Source: Streptomyces monashensis (GTDB lineage: Bacteria; Actinomycetota; Actinomycetes; Streptomycetales; Streptomycetaceae). Taken from it: a stretch of 64,000 bases of DNA. Where the stretch lies: contig NZ_MLYO01000082.1 of the NCBI RefSeq assembly GCF_001866665.1, positions 30,975 to 94,974 of the forward strand, given 5' to 3'. Shown in pieces: positions 1 to 8,344 of the stretch; positions within the stretch are counted from its first letter, which is position 1; every line of letters begins with the position of its first letter. Position numbers and translations under genes: made by a program. The notes beneath the pieces were generated by a model. That model had not been told where the DNA came from and searched no databases. It worked only from the letters and a program-made list of their open reading frames with translations.

Positions 1-88
1 GGCCCGCGGCGGTCAGCGCCACGGTGGTGGCCAGCATCAGCCAGCCTGTGTCCGCGTCGACCCTGTCGCGCGGCCTGCCTCGCCTCAT
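1..88 (-). CDS. Partial N-terminus of a membrane protein, perhaps a transporter
   Basis: An ATG at 86-88 opens a reverse frame that runs off the left edge. An AGAGG lies about 4 nt upstream as a possible ribosome site. The 29 visible residues are a basic start (MRRGRPRDR) followed by VDADTGWLMLATTVALTAAG. A D-G-x-W pair entering a hydrophobic helix resembles the first helix of ammonium-transporter (Amt) proteins, but this is a weak resemblance over a short stretch. Only the sequence to the left could identify it. Confidence 0.3.
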   Translation of the reverse strand, partial: MRRGRPRDRVDADTGWLMLATTVALTAAG

Positions 89-314
89 GGCCTCTGTCTA
101 CATGTCAGTCCGTTCGGAGGATCGAGCCGACGCCGCACCGCCCAGTCCCGCGTCGGCAGTTCGGCCGCAGACCGCCCCGTACACCGTTCACCCGGCGCGA
201 TCCCGTACGCGACCGGCACGAGCAACCGAGTCCCACCCACACCGGCTCGGTGACCGGCGACTTGGAGAGGAAGCGGGCTCGGCGGGCCGACGCGTACGGG
301 GCGTCCGACCGGGC

Positions 315-1589
315 TCAGCGGTGGAACGTCAGGCGCGGTACCGCGTTGCGGGCCAGTGCGTGGGCCTGGTCGGGCCACCAGGCGCCGGCGGGCGGGTCGA
401 CGATGCCGTACTCGGGGTCGATCGTGCCGCCGGTGCTGCGGGTGCAGCTGCCGTCGGATTCACCGGGGGTCTTGATCCACAGGTAGGCGTCGACGAGCGG
501 GACGCCGGTGTCGGCGGTGGGGCGTGGGCCGAGACCGCGGCCGGGCGCATTGCACCAGACCTCCGGGTCCCCGCTGTACTTGCCCGCCGGCGGGGTCCAG
601 GCCCCCCGGCCGTTGCGGCTGGTGTCGATCACGAAGTGACGCAGCTCGTCGGCCGGCGGGGTGCCCACGTTCTGGTCGAACCAGGCGTCGGTCCACCGCC
701 AGGTGGTGGGGTCTGTGGGCGAGACGGCGTCGCCGGGGGCGCCGTCGTTGGGGGCGGCGGACGAGTAGTACTGGCTGGCGCACCAGTCGGTGTGCCCGTG
801 TGCCTGCTCGGGGCCTTCGGTGGCGTACCAGAGGCACTTGGCGATCCAGGTGCCGTATCTGGCGTTGTGGTCGGTGGGGTGGTTGTTGGACACGTTCAGG
901 GCGAATCCGTCGCCGTACTGGACGCCGGCGTCCTGCAGTCGCTGGGCGATGTCACCGACGGACCGCCACTGTACGTTGCCGGCGTCCAGGTACACCGCGG
1001 TGCGCGGTCGGGCTTTCAGGGTCTTGACGGCGTAGGCGAGGTCGGCGATGCGGGCGGCCGTGAGTTCGCCGGTCGGGTCGGTGGTGGGCCCGCAGTCCTT
1101 GGGAAGGTTGGCCAGGCCGTCGGGTTCCACGACGATCACCGCGTCGTCGTCGCCGACGCCGGCGGCGAAGGCGTCGATCCACTGGTGGTAGGCGGCGGAG
1201 GATGCGGCTCCGCCGCTCGAGTACTGGGAGCAGTCCCGGCCGGGTATGTCGTAGGCGACCAGGACGGGGGTCCGGCCGACGGTCCGGGCCCGGTGGACGA
1301 ACTTGTGCACCTTGACGCGTACCTCGTCGGGCGTACCCTCGGTGAACCATTCGGCCTGCGGCCAGCTCGCGAGTCTGGCCATGTTCGTGGCGTCCTCGAT
1401 GTCGCCGTGCCTGAAGTCGACGAGGGCCTGCTTCGCCGCCTTGCTGTGCGGGTCCGCATAGAACTTCGTGGCCGGGGTGATCACGTCCTGCGTGGGCGTG
1501 GCCTGAGCCTGCGTCGTGGTGAAGGCGGCGCACAGGGCGAGCGCCGCGATGGCGGTGGCCGCGCGGCGCCGGGGGCTGCGTGACGTCAT
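315..1589 (-). CDS. Secreted GH6 cellulase (endoglucanase or cellobiohydrolase)
   Basis: This 424-residue protein has a signal peptide ending near residue 30 (TTTQAQA) and a GH6 catalytic domain that hydrolyses beta-1,4-glucan with inversion. Visible family motifs are YDIPGRDC (113-120, acid candidate D119), VVEPDGL (153-159, with D157) and IDTSRNG (321-327, with D322), then WIKTPGESDG near 371-380. No carbohydrate-binding module is present, so it is a single-domain enzyme. The ATG at 1589 has CAGGAG 6 nt upstream; the open frame extends further 5' but without a leader. A second, damaged GH6 gene lies just upstream on the same strand, so the pair probably arose by duplication. Endo versus exo action cannot be decided by reading. 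Confidence 0.92.
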   Translation of the reverse strand: MTSRSPRRRAATAIAALALCAAFTTTQAQATPTQDVITPATKFYADPHSKAAKQALVDFRHGDIEDATNMARLASWPQAEWFTEGTPDEVRVKVHKFVHRARTVGRTPVLVAYDIPGRDCSQYSSGGAASSAAYHQWIDAFAAGVGDDDAVIVVEPDGLANLPKDCGPTTDPTGELTAARIADLAYAVKTLKARPRTAVYLDAGNVQWRSVGDIAQRLQDAGVQYGDGFALNVSNNHPTDHNARYGTWIAKCLWYATEGPEQAHGHTDWCASQYYSSAAPNDGAPGDAVSPTDPTTWRWTDAWFDQNVGTPPADELRHFVIDTSRNGRGAWTPPAGKYSGDPEVWCNAPGRGLGPRPTADTGVPLVDAYLWIKTPGESDGSCTRSTGGTIDPEYGIVDPPAGAWWPDQAHALARNAVPRLTFHR

Positions 1590-1750
1590 GGCTGCTCCTG
1601 GGCGGTGGTTGGATGGGGGAGCGTCTGTCACCGGGCGGGCTGTCGACCGTCTGAGCGGAAAGCGGCGCGCGGTGGACCCGGCCGGGCTGTGGCCAACGGC
1701 GCCCGTGTCCCGGTGGCAGGAAGGAACGCACCAGGTCACGGAGTCCGGGA

Positions 1751-2715
1751 TCAGTAGCCGTGGATCATCTTGTACGCGACCTCGGGGAGGAACTGTCCGG
1801 CCGAGGAGCCGGCTCCGACGCCGCAGTTGCCGTCGGACTTGCCCGGGGTCTTGATCCACAGGAGCATCTCGGCGCCTCCGCGCGGCTGGGTCGGCATGCC
1901 GATGCGGCGGCTCGAGGGGTTGCACCACCGGTCGTTGGAGCCGTTGCCGTTGCGGCTGGAGTCCACGACGAACGGCTTCGTGCAGCCGTAGCGGGTCCGC
2001 AACTCGCTGTTGACGACGCTGTGTAGGCGATGTTCTCGGCCGTGGTGCAGTAGTCCGAGATGTTGAGCGAGAAGCCGTGGGCCTGGCGGAGGGCGGCTTC
2101 GTGGAGGTGCTGGGCGATGGTCGCCGGGCTCGCCCAGCCCGGGTGGCCGGCGTCGAGGCGGACCCAGGTGTCGGGCGCCTGGCGATCGAACTGCGTGAGG
2201 GCGCCGGTGATCATGCCTTCGCGTTCGGCTGTCTGAGCCTGGGTTGTGCAGCCGTAGTCCGCGAGGGAGTCCGGTTCAAGGAGGACGATGGCCGGGCGGT
2301 CGGCGATACCGCCGGCGAACTGGGCGATCCAGCTCGCGTAGGCGGACGGCGAGGCGGCTCCGCCGACGGAGTGTCCGCCGCAGTGGTCGCGGTTGTAGAT
2401 GTTGTACGCGACGAGGAGAGGCAGCTCGTGCTGGGAGGCGGCCGCGCCCGCGGAGGCACCGGTGGCGGTGCCGATCGTGCCGCTCCAGGAGCCGAACCAG
2501 TGGGCTATGGGGGTGTCGGCGAGGGAGGCGTTGATCGCGGACGCCCGGCCGTGACCGGGGTTGGCGGCGACCCACCGTTCCGCGCCGGAGTCGGGGTCCG
2601 CATAGAACCCGCTGGTCATGGTGGCCGGGTCGGCGGCGTGAGCGGACGGTGCGACGGCGAGCGCCAGCGGCAGGGCGAAGAACGAGGCCACGAGGGCGCG
2701 GAGTCTGCGGCGCAT
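1751..2715 (-). pseudogene. GH6 cellulase, single frameshift
   Basis: From the ATG at 2715 the frame encodes a signal peptide (ending APSAHA), a GH6 domain with YNIYNRDHCGG and VLLEPDSLADYG, and then ISDYCTTAENIAYT. It leaves frame near 2012-2026. The next frame continues the family sequence exactly: VVNSELRTRYGCTKPFVVDS, SRNG, WIKTPGKSDG and a terminal VAYKMIHGY stop. The span is 965 bp, so one lost base would restore 966 bp and a 321-residue enzyme, a normal GH6 single-domain length. Either a recent inactivating deletion or a sequencing indel is possible. The remainder shows no decay, and all catalytic motifs are still encoded. Confidence 0.85.
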
Positions 2716-3105
2716 GGCTGTACCTCGGTTTCCTGGCAGGGATGCGCCGCCCGCTCCCGGCGTGGAGGAACTCGGTGTGGTGGGTGTCGTTGTCGACGAA
2801 GGTCTTGAATCAGGGGGCAGGACCTTCATCCCGGTGCCGGATCACTGCGGCTGTGCGGCACTCGGGTGATGAGTCTGCGGCGGTGCGTTGGCGTACGGCG
2901 TTGCAGTCACCCGACGGACTGGTCTCAAGCGGTGCTGGACGAGTGCCCTGGCCCCACGGTGCCTCACCGGTGTCCGGGCGTCGTGAAGGCATCAGGTGGA
3001 CGAAGAGTGTCCGAGTGCCATGAGCCCGCGGGGAATGACACCGGGCCGGTACCGTCCCGTGGTCACGATGGTCACGCGTTTCATGTCTTGCACAAGGTGT
3101 AGTGC

Positions 3106-3128
3106 GAACCGGTTCTACGCAAGCGCTT
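3106..3128. promoter_or_regulatory. Adjacent LacI-family operator-like palindromes
   Basis: GAACCGGTTC at 3106-3115 is a perfect 10-bp palindrome and matches the core of the four sites around the LacI gene at 26.6 kb. Only 5 bp later AAGCGCTT (3121-3128) gives a second perfect palindrome of the classical LacI-family type. Both lie between the divergent GH6 and GH54 genes. The two-site arrangement suggests control by two different LacI proteins, which is an inference. Confidence 0.55.
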
Positions 3129-3548
3129 CGACAGTGGAGGTTACGACCGGAGGAGTGTGGGGTCAATGGCGTGGCGCGGTGGGAGGCCGGATGCCGACGG
3201 CCGGGGCGCCCTCCCGCCGCTACGGCCGGTGCACTCGGAACCGGTGGCTCGGCACCCGGGTTTGCTGGCTGCGCACCTGTTCACCGGCGATATGGCAGGT
3301 CATCCGGATGGTCCGGGACCGGTCGGCGAGCATACCCGCGCGGCCGGCGGACACGCCGTCATCTGCCGGCCACGATGCGGAGCGCGCAGATGCGTCGGCC
3401 GACCTTGACCCGCTGGGATCCAGCCGTCGAATCGATTCCGCGACAAGGTTGGTGAGAGGGGCTCCAAGACCCTTGACAGTGCCGCGAAATCGGGGGCACC
3501 GTCTCCCCCCGAAACCTCTCTGCAATCTCGCGGAAAAGACAGCCATTC

Positions 3549-3556
3549 AAGCGCTT
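3549..3556. promoter_or_regulatory. LacI-type operator-like palindrome upstream of GH54
   Basis: CAAGCGCTTCC contains AAGCGCTT. It lies about 70 bp downstream of TTGACA (3473-3478) and about 65 bp upstream of the chosen GH54 start, a good place for a repressor site. Confidence 0.45.
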
Positions 3557-3621
3557 CCGGATGCGCCGACGCCACCAACACCAAGCCCGGCCGGGTTGCG
3601 TCGGCACGGTGGGGAGATCAG

Positions 3622-5232
3622 ATGGGCACCGTACGTGCAAGACGTCAGCTGCTGTCCGGCCGCGGTGGCGTCCGGCTGTTACTCGCGGCGGTACGACAGC
3701 GTGGCAGGCCAGAAAGCGTGCCGGACCAGGCACACGTCCTTGCGCCCGGAGGCTCGCCCCGCTCTCGGCGCTCTCGGCGGACCATGGTCGCCCGGATGGG
3801 GGCCGCGGCCGCGCTCGTCGTCGGAACTCTGATCGGCGCCACGGCCACGGCCAGCACTGCACGGGCCGCCGCCTCCGGGCCGTGCGACATCTACGCGGCG
3901 GGCGGTACGCCCTGTGTGGCGGCGCACAGCACGACACGAGCGCTGTACGCCTCGTACGACGGGCCGCTCTACCAGGTCCGGCGTGGCTCGGACAACACCA
4001 CCCGGGACATCGGTGTCCTGAGCGCGGGCGGGTATGCCGACGCCGCCGCCCAGGACTCGTTCTGCTCGGGGACGACGTGCCTGATCACGATCGTCTACGA
4101 CCAGTCCGGCCGCGGCAACAACCTCACCCAGGCGCCCGCGGGTGGCGCCGCGGGCGGGCCCGACAACCTCGCCAACGCGACCGCCGCGCCCACCACGGTG
4201 GGCGGCCACAAGGCCTACGGCGTCTTCGTGGCGCCCGGCACCGGTTACCGGAACAACCACACCAACGGCATCGCCACCGGGGACAGCCCCGAGGGCATGT
4301 ACGCGATCTTCGACGGCACGCACTACAACGGCGGCTGCTGCTTCGACTACGGCAACGCCGAGACGAACAGCAACGACGACGGCAACGGCACCATGGAGGC
4401 CATCTACTTCGGCAACATCAGGGTGTGGGGCTATGGTTCGGGCAACGGTCCGTGGATCATGGCCGACCTGGAGAACGGGCTGTTCTCCGGAGTCAACCAG
4501 CACTACAACGCGGGCGATCCGTCCATCGACTACCGGTACACGACCGCCATCATCAAGGGCGGGGCGAACCACTGGGCGATCCGTGGCGGCAACGCGCAGT
4601 CCGGCGGGCTGTCCACCTACTACGACGGGCCCCGTCCCAACGTCTCGGGCTACAACCCGATGCGCAAGCAGGGGGCCATCATCCTGGGCACCGGCGGCGA
4701 CAACAGCAAGGGCGCCCAAGGCACCTTCTACGAAGGGGTGATGACCTCCGGCTACCCGTCGGACGCGACCGAGGGCGCCGTCCAGGCCAACATCACCGCG
4801 GCCGGATACGGCAATTCGTCTTCCGGAGGCGGGACGAGCACCGGAGCGCTGCACGCGGTGGGCGCGGGCAAGTGCCTGGACGTGCCGAACTCGTCCACCA
4901 CGGCGGGCACACAGCTGCAGATCTGGGACTGCAGCGGCGGCACCAACCAGACCTGGACCCGCACGTCGTCCCACCAGCTGACGGTCTACAGCGGCAGCAG
5001 CCAAATGTGCCTGGACGCGTACGACAACCAGACGTCCGCCGGTACCAAGGTGGAGACCTGGCCCTGCACCGGCGGCGCCAACCAGCAATGGCAGCTGAAC
5101 TCCGACGGCACGGTCACCGGCACCCAGTCCGGACTCTGCCTCGACGTCACCGGCGCCTCCACGGCCAACGGCGCCCTCGCGGAACTGTGGCCGTGCAACG
5201 GCGGATCCAACCAGCGATGGAGCCTCGACTGA
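3622..5232 (+). CDS. Secreted GH54 alpha-L-arabinofuranosidase with CBM13 (ricin-type) domain
   Basis: The GH54 domain (about residues 86-405) begins CDIYAAGGTPC, as in AbfB arabinofuranosidases that remove arabinose side chains from arabinoxylan and arabinan. By family analogy the nucleophile is E259 (GTMEAIYFGN) and the acid D360 (GGDNSK, before GTFYEG). Residues 409-536 form a three-repeat beta-trefoil (CLDVPN, CLDAYD, CLDVTG, each ending NQxW), where fungal GH54 enzymes usually carry CBM42. GGGGAG lies 6 nt before the ATG at 3622, giving a long basic leader. The alternative ATG at 3784 (residue 55) gives a normal signal peptide but has a poor ribosome site. LacI-like operators lie upstream. 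Two broken GH54 copies lie downstream. Confidence 0.9.
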   Translation: MGTVRARRQLLSGRGGVRLLLAAVRQRGRPESVPDQAHVLAPGGSPRSRRSRRTMVARMGAAAALVVGTLIGATATASTARAAASGPCDIYAAGGTPCVAAHSTTRALYASYDGPLYQVRRGSDNTTRDIGVLSAGGYADAAAQDSFCSGTTCLITIVYDQSGRGNNLTQAPAGGAAGGPDNLANATAAPTTVGGHKAYGVFVAPGTGYRNNHTNGIATGDSPEGMYAIFDGTHYNGGCCFDYGNAETNSNDDGNGTMEAIYFGNIRVWGYGSGNGPWIMADLENGLFSGVNQHYNAGDPSIDYRYTTAIIKGGANHWAIRGGNAQSGGLSTYYDGPRPNVSGYNPMRKQGAIILGTGGDNSKGAQGTFYEGVMTSGYPSDATEGAVQANITAAGYGNSSSGGGTSTGALHAVGAGKCLDVPNSSTTAGTQLQIWDCSGGTNQTWTRTSSHQLTVYSGSSQMCLDAYDNQTSAGTKVETWPCTGGANQQWQLNSDGTVTGTQSGLCLDVTGASTANGALAELWPCNGGSNQRWSLD

Positions 5233-5335
5233 CCTGAACGGCTTCGGTCCGTGGCCGGCTCACCGCCCGTCACGGACCGCTCGCCACCAGGCCTCGACAC
5301 CACGGGACAACACCTGCCGGCACCGGAGGACGAGC

Positions 5336-5517
5336 ATGTCCAGAGCCAGAGCGCTCCGTGGCCTGTGGGCCGCCCCCGCAGCCCCGACATCGTGCAGCAG
5401 GCCCCGGGCGGAGCGGCCAACAGCCGGTGGCTGCCGCTACAGCAGTCCGACGGCTCGTACGCCTTCCGGAACACAAGCGGCAGCTTGTTCAACCCCCGCT
5501 ATTTCCCCCACTCATGA
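5336..5517 (+). pseudogene. Remnant of a secreted ricin-domain enzyme, internally deleted
   Basis: GGAGGACGAGC precedes an ATG at 5336 that opens a basic, alanine-rich leader-like start (MSRARALRGLWAAPAA). Within about 60 bp the coding signal moves to another frame: APGGAANSRWLPLQQSDGSY followed by AFRNTSG, then a stop at 5517. The second part resembles the NxxW and GxYxxxNxxSG pattern of a ricin lectin repeat. The simplest reading is a gene whose whole middle was deleted, leaving start and tail. The identification is tentative because both pieces are short. Confidence 0.4.
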
Positions 5518-5526
5518 GGAATGCAC

Positions 5527-6663
5527 ATGAAGAAGTACTCGGTGCCTCTGGCCGCAGCGCTGACGGCGGCGCTCGGCATGGGCGCCGCCCTGCCCGCCGC
5601 GGCTGCCACCGACACCGGGGCGTCGCCGTCCGCCGTGCGGGCCGCCGCACCCGCCTCCTTGCGGCTGATGCCGTTGGGCGACTCGATCACCTGGGGCGTC
5701 GGCAGCCCGTCCGGGAACGGCTACCGGGGCTTCCTGTGGAACCGGTTGGCGGCCGAAGGGCATGCCCTGGACTTCGTGGGGTCGGGCCGTAACGGCACGA
5801 TGTCCGACCCGGACAACGAAGGCCACTCCGGCTGGCATATCGACCAGATAGCCGGCATCGCGGACTCCGTGCTGGCCCGGTACCGGCCCAACGTGATCAC
5901 CCTGGAGATCGGCACCAATGATCTGAACGGCGGTTCTCAGGCTGAGCCCGCCGCCGAACGGCTCCACGCGCTCATCGACCAGATCACGGCCGACGCCCCT
6001 GACGCGACCGTCCTCGTCGGCACCCTGATCGTCTCCACCAACAGCACCGAGGAGGCCACCCGCCCCGCCTTCAACGCCAAGCTGCCCGGCATCGTCCAGG
6101 CCGAGCAGACTGCCGGCAAGCATGTGCGCCTGGTGGACATGAGCGCTCTGACCACCGCGGACCTGTCCGACCCCTTACACCCCAACGACAACGGCTACAC
6201 CAAGATGGCGGACGCCTTCAACGCCGGGGTCCAGGCCGCGGACGCGGCAGGCTGGATCAAGCCGCCGGTCTCCGTGGGCGTGCCGGTGCACTCCGGGGTC
6301 GCGGGGAAGTGCCTGGACGTCAACGGCGGCAACAGCGCCAACGGGACCGCCGTGCAGATCTGGTCCTGCAACGGCGCCGACGCACAGTGGTGGTCCGCGC
6401 GCTCGGACGGCACCTTGCGGGCACTCGGGAAGTGCCTCGACGCCACGGGCGGTGGTACCGCCAATGGCACCAAGATCGAGATCTGGGACTGCAACGGCGG
6501 CACCAACCAGCAATGGCAGGCGTACAACGGCGGTTACCGCAACCCGGTCTCCGGCCGCTGTCTCGACGACCCCGGTGCGTCTGCCGCGGACGGTACGCAA
6601 CTGACCCTGTGGGACTGCAACGGCAGTGCCAACCAGCAGTGGACCGCTCTGCCGGTCTCCTGA
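5527..6663 (+). CDS. Secreted SGNH/GDSL acetyl esterase (CE3-like) with CBM13
   Basis: This 378-residue protein has a signal peptide (MKKYSVPLAAALTAALGMGA, cleaved near LPAAAA) and then an SGNH hydrolase. LMPLGDSITWG places the serine at S53, EIGTNDLN gives the block III asparagine N131, and DPLHPND gives the catalytic pair D215 and H218. The pattern is that of CE3 carbohydrate acetyl esterases, which would remove acetyl groups from xylan. Residues from about 254 form a CBM13 with three CLD...NQxW repeats. The ATG at 5527 has GAGGA 7 nt upstream; the ATG at 5521 abuts the ribosome site and is less likely. It lies 80 nt before the xylanase gene, in the same direction. Confidence 0.87.
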   Translation: MKKYSVPLAAALTAALGMGAALPAAAATDTGASPSAVRAAAPASLRLMPLGDSITWGVGSPSGNGYRGFLWNRLAAEGHALDFVGSGRNGTMSDPDNEGHSGWHIDQIAGIADSVLARYRPNVITLEIGTNDLNGGSQAEPAAERLHALIDQITADAPDATVLVGTLIVSTNSTEEATRPAFNAKLPGIVQAEQTAGKHVRLVDMSALTTADLSDPLHPNDNGYTKMADAFNAGVQAADAAGWIKPPVSVGVPVHSGVAGKCLDVNGGNSANGTAVQIWSCNGADAQWWSARSDGTLRALGKCLDATGGGTANGTKIEIWDCNGGTNQQWQAYNGGYRNPVSGRCLDDPGASAADGTQLTLWDCNGSANQQWTALPVS

Positions 6664-6742
6664 GCCGCGTGAGCCGACTCCACAAGTCGCCTGTCGCGTG
6701 ATCGGCGACTTCCCCCCACACACACGAGGAGATAGATCCATC

Positions 6743-7840
6743 ATGTCCTGGTTCAACGAGGGGCCCCGTCTGGGCAGAGTCCTGGCCTCGGCCATCGGTT
6801 CGACAGCCGCCGCGGTACTGGTCCTGGCCGGTACGGCGGCCCCCGCCGCCCACGCGGCTTCCGGCACGCTGGGCGCGGCAGCAGCCGGCAGCGGCCGCTA
6901 TTTCGGCACGGCCGTGGCCGCCGGAAAGCTCGGCGACTCGGTGTACTCCACGATTCTCGACCGGGAGTTCAACATGATCACCCCGGAGAACGAGATGAAG
7001 TGGGACACCACCGAGCCGTCCCGCGGCAACTTCAACTTCGGGCCGGCCGACCGGATCGTCAACCATGCCAGCGCGCACGGTCAGCGGATGCGGGGCCACA
7101 CGCTGGTCTGGCACTCGCAACTGCCCGGCTGGGTCAGCTCCATCACCGACGCGAACACCCTGCGCAGCGTGATGGACAACCACATCACCACCGAGATGAA
7201 CCACTACAAGGGCAAGATCTACGCCTGGGACGTGGTCAACGAAGCCTTCGCCGACGGCGGCAGTGGCCAGCACCGCAGTTCGGTCTTCCAGAACGTCCTG
7301 GGCAACGGTTTCATCGAGGAGGCGTTCCGCACCGCACGGGCGGCCGACCCGGCGGCCAAGCTCTGCTACAACGACTACAACATCGAGAACTGGTCGGACG
7401 CCAAGACCCAGGGTGTCTACAACATGGTGCGCGACTTCAAGGCGCGCGGAGTGCCCATCGACTGCGTCGGCCTCCAGTCCCACTTCGGCGCCGGCGGACC
7501 GCCCGCCGGCTTCCGGACCACGTTGTCGAACTTCGCCTCGCTCGGCGTCGACGTCCAGGTCACCGAGCTGGACATCGCGCAGGCGTCCCCCACGGCGTAC
7601 GCGAACACCGTCAAGGCGTGCATGAGCGTCGCGCGTTGCACCGGTATGACGGTGTGGGGGATCAGGGACAGCGACTCGTGGCGGACGGGGGAGAACCCGC
7701 TGCTGTTCGATGCGGGCGGGAACAAGAAGCCCGCCTACGCGGCGGTCCTGTCCGCGCTGGGCGGGCAGACGGCGAACGGTACGTCCCTGCAGGTCCGGGA
7801 CTCCAACGGCGGCGCCAACCAGCGCTGGACCCTCAGGTGA
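6743..7840 (+). CDS. Secreted GH10 endo-1,4-beta-xylanase with a nearly deleted CBM13
   Basis: The 365-residue protein has a signal peptide (ending AAPAAHA) and a full GH10 barrel, so it should cleave xylan backbones with retention. Motifs are FNMITPENEMKWD, HTLVWHSQLP, WDVVNEAF (acid/base E167) and QVTELDIA (nucleophile E275). Streptomyces GH10 xylanases of this type usually continue with a linker and about 130 residues of CBM13. Here ALGG runs straight into QTANGTSLQVRDSNGGANQR and WTLR, only the last third of the final ricin repeat, lacking CLDV. An in-frame internal deletion is the simplest explanation. GAGGAG lies 11 nt before the ATG. The catalytic domain looks intact, so activity should remain but xylan binding may not. 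Confidence 0.93.
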   Translation: MSWFNEGPRLGRVLASAIGSTAAAVLVLAGTAAPAAHAASGTLGAAAAGSGRYFGTAVAAGKLGDSVYSTILDREFNMITPENEMKWDTTEPSRGNFNFGPADRIVNHASAHGQRMRGHTLVWHSQLPGWVSSITDANTLRSVMDNHITTEMNHYKGKIYAWDVVNEAFADGGSGQHRSSVFQNVLGNGFIEEAFRTARAADPAAKLCYNDYNIENWSDAKTQGVYNMVRDFKARGVPIDCVGLQSHFGAGGPPAGFRTTLSNFASLGVDVQVTELDIAQASPTAYANTVKACMSVARCTGMTVWGIRDSDSWRTGENPLLFDAGGNKKPAYAAVLSALGGQTANGTSLQVRDSNGGANQRWTLR

Positions 7841-7988
7841 CGTACTAGGCGCCCAGCGCGCTCCTGCTCCCCGGGCTGCTGAGAAGCACACCGGTCGGGG
7901 CCCTGAGAACGAACACCCGCGCCCGGCACGGCTGCCGTATCCGGACGCGGGTTTCGACATGCCGTCATTGCTGCCCCACCAGACAGTA

Positions 7989-8078
7989 GACATGGGATGT
8001 ATTGGGCTCTCAATTGCTAAGTCATCTCTATTGACAGGGCGTTGGACCTTATGGAATCACTATGTGACATGGGATGTC
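7989..8078. promoter_or_regulatory. Two ACAT-GGG-ATGT palindromes flanking a TTGACA element
   Basis: GACATGGGATGT occurs at 7989-8000 and again at 8066-8077, where the next base completes GACATgggATGTC, a 5+3+5 inverted repeat. Between them lies TTGACA (8031-8036) in a locally AT-richer stretch without a clean -10. Paired short palindromes around a promoter suit a GntR/FadR-type repressor controlling the GH27 gene at 8345. No regulator is adjacent; the FadR-type protein encoded at 35.4-36.1 kb is the only such candidate in the window. Confidence 0.55.
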
Positions 8079-8130
8079 TGAGTGTTCCCTGTGCAGGCTC
8101 TCGGGCGCGCCGGCGGGAGCGCTCGACGCC

Positions 8131-8302
8131 GTTCGGAGCCCTTCGGGAAGCCGCCGTCATGGGTAACGGCGACGGCCGCTGCAAGCCCGGCGGCGCCAAC
8201 CCGAGCGCCGGCACCTTCCACGAGGGAGCCGTCGTCGCCGGCGACCCCTCCGACGCGACCCACCGCGAGGTCCGGGTCGACGTCACCGCTGACTGTCACT
8301 GA
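8131..8302 (+). pseudogene. C-terminal fragment of a GH54 arabinofuranosidase
   Basis: The frame ending at the stop at 8302 reads ALREAAVMGNGDG, NPSAGTFHEGAVVAGDPSDA and RVDVTADCH. This follows the end of the GH54 catalytic domain: compare MRKQGAIILGTGGD, GTFYEGVMTSGYPSDAT and VQANITAAGY in the intact enzyme encoded at 3.6-5.2 kb. The equivalent of its acid aspartate (D360) is still present. No start, leader or upstream GH54 part exists, so it is an orphan tail in the leader region of the GH27 gene. Confidence 0.6.
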
Positions 8303-8344
8303 TTCTCCGTCAGTTTCTCAACTCGCCCCAGGAGTAGATGGCTT

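Larger units (their letters stand above)
2716..3621. other. Intergenic control region between the second GH6 gene and the GH54 gene
   Basis: About 900 bp separate divergent secreted-enzyme genes. I see no credible gene here; the reading frames lack family motifs and a leader. The region does hold three LacI-type palindromes (listed separately) and a TTGACA at 3473-3478 that could be a -35 element for the rightward gene. The best -10 candidate is only CACCGT at 3497-3502. Confidence 0.6.

Noticed and set aside
24..1583. 519-codon open frame on the + strand
   Set aside because: It is antisense to the GH6 gene and full of low-complexity Gly/Val/Arg runs from GC-rich third positions; the opposite strand has clear catalytic motifs and a leader.
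6320..7993. 557-codon reverse frame opposite CE3/GH10
   Set aside because: Antisense shadow crossing two real genes and their intergenic region.
7841..8340. Possible regulatory RNA or riboswitch leader before GH27
   Set aside because: The interval is explained by paired palindromes, a TTGACA element and a GH54 fragment; I saw no conserved aptamer-like structure.
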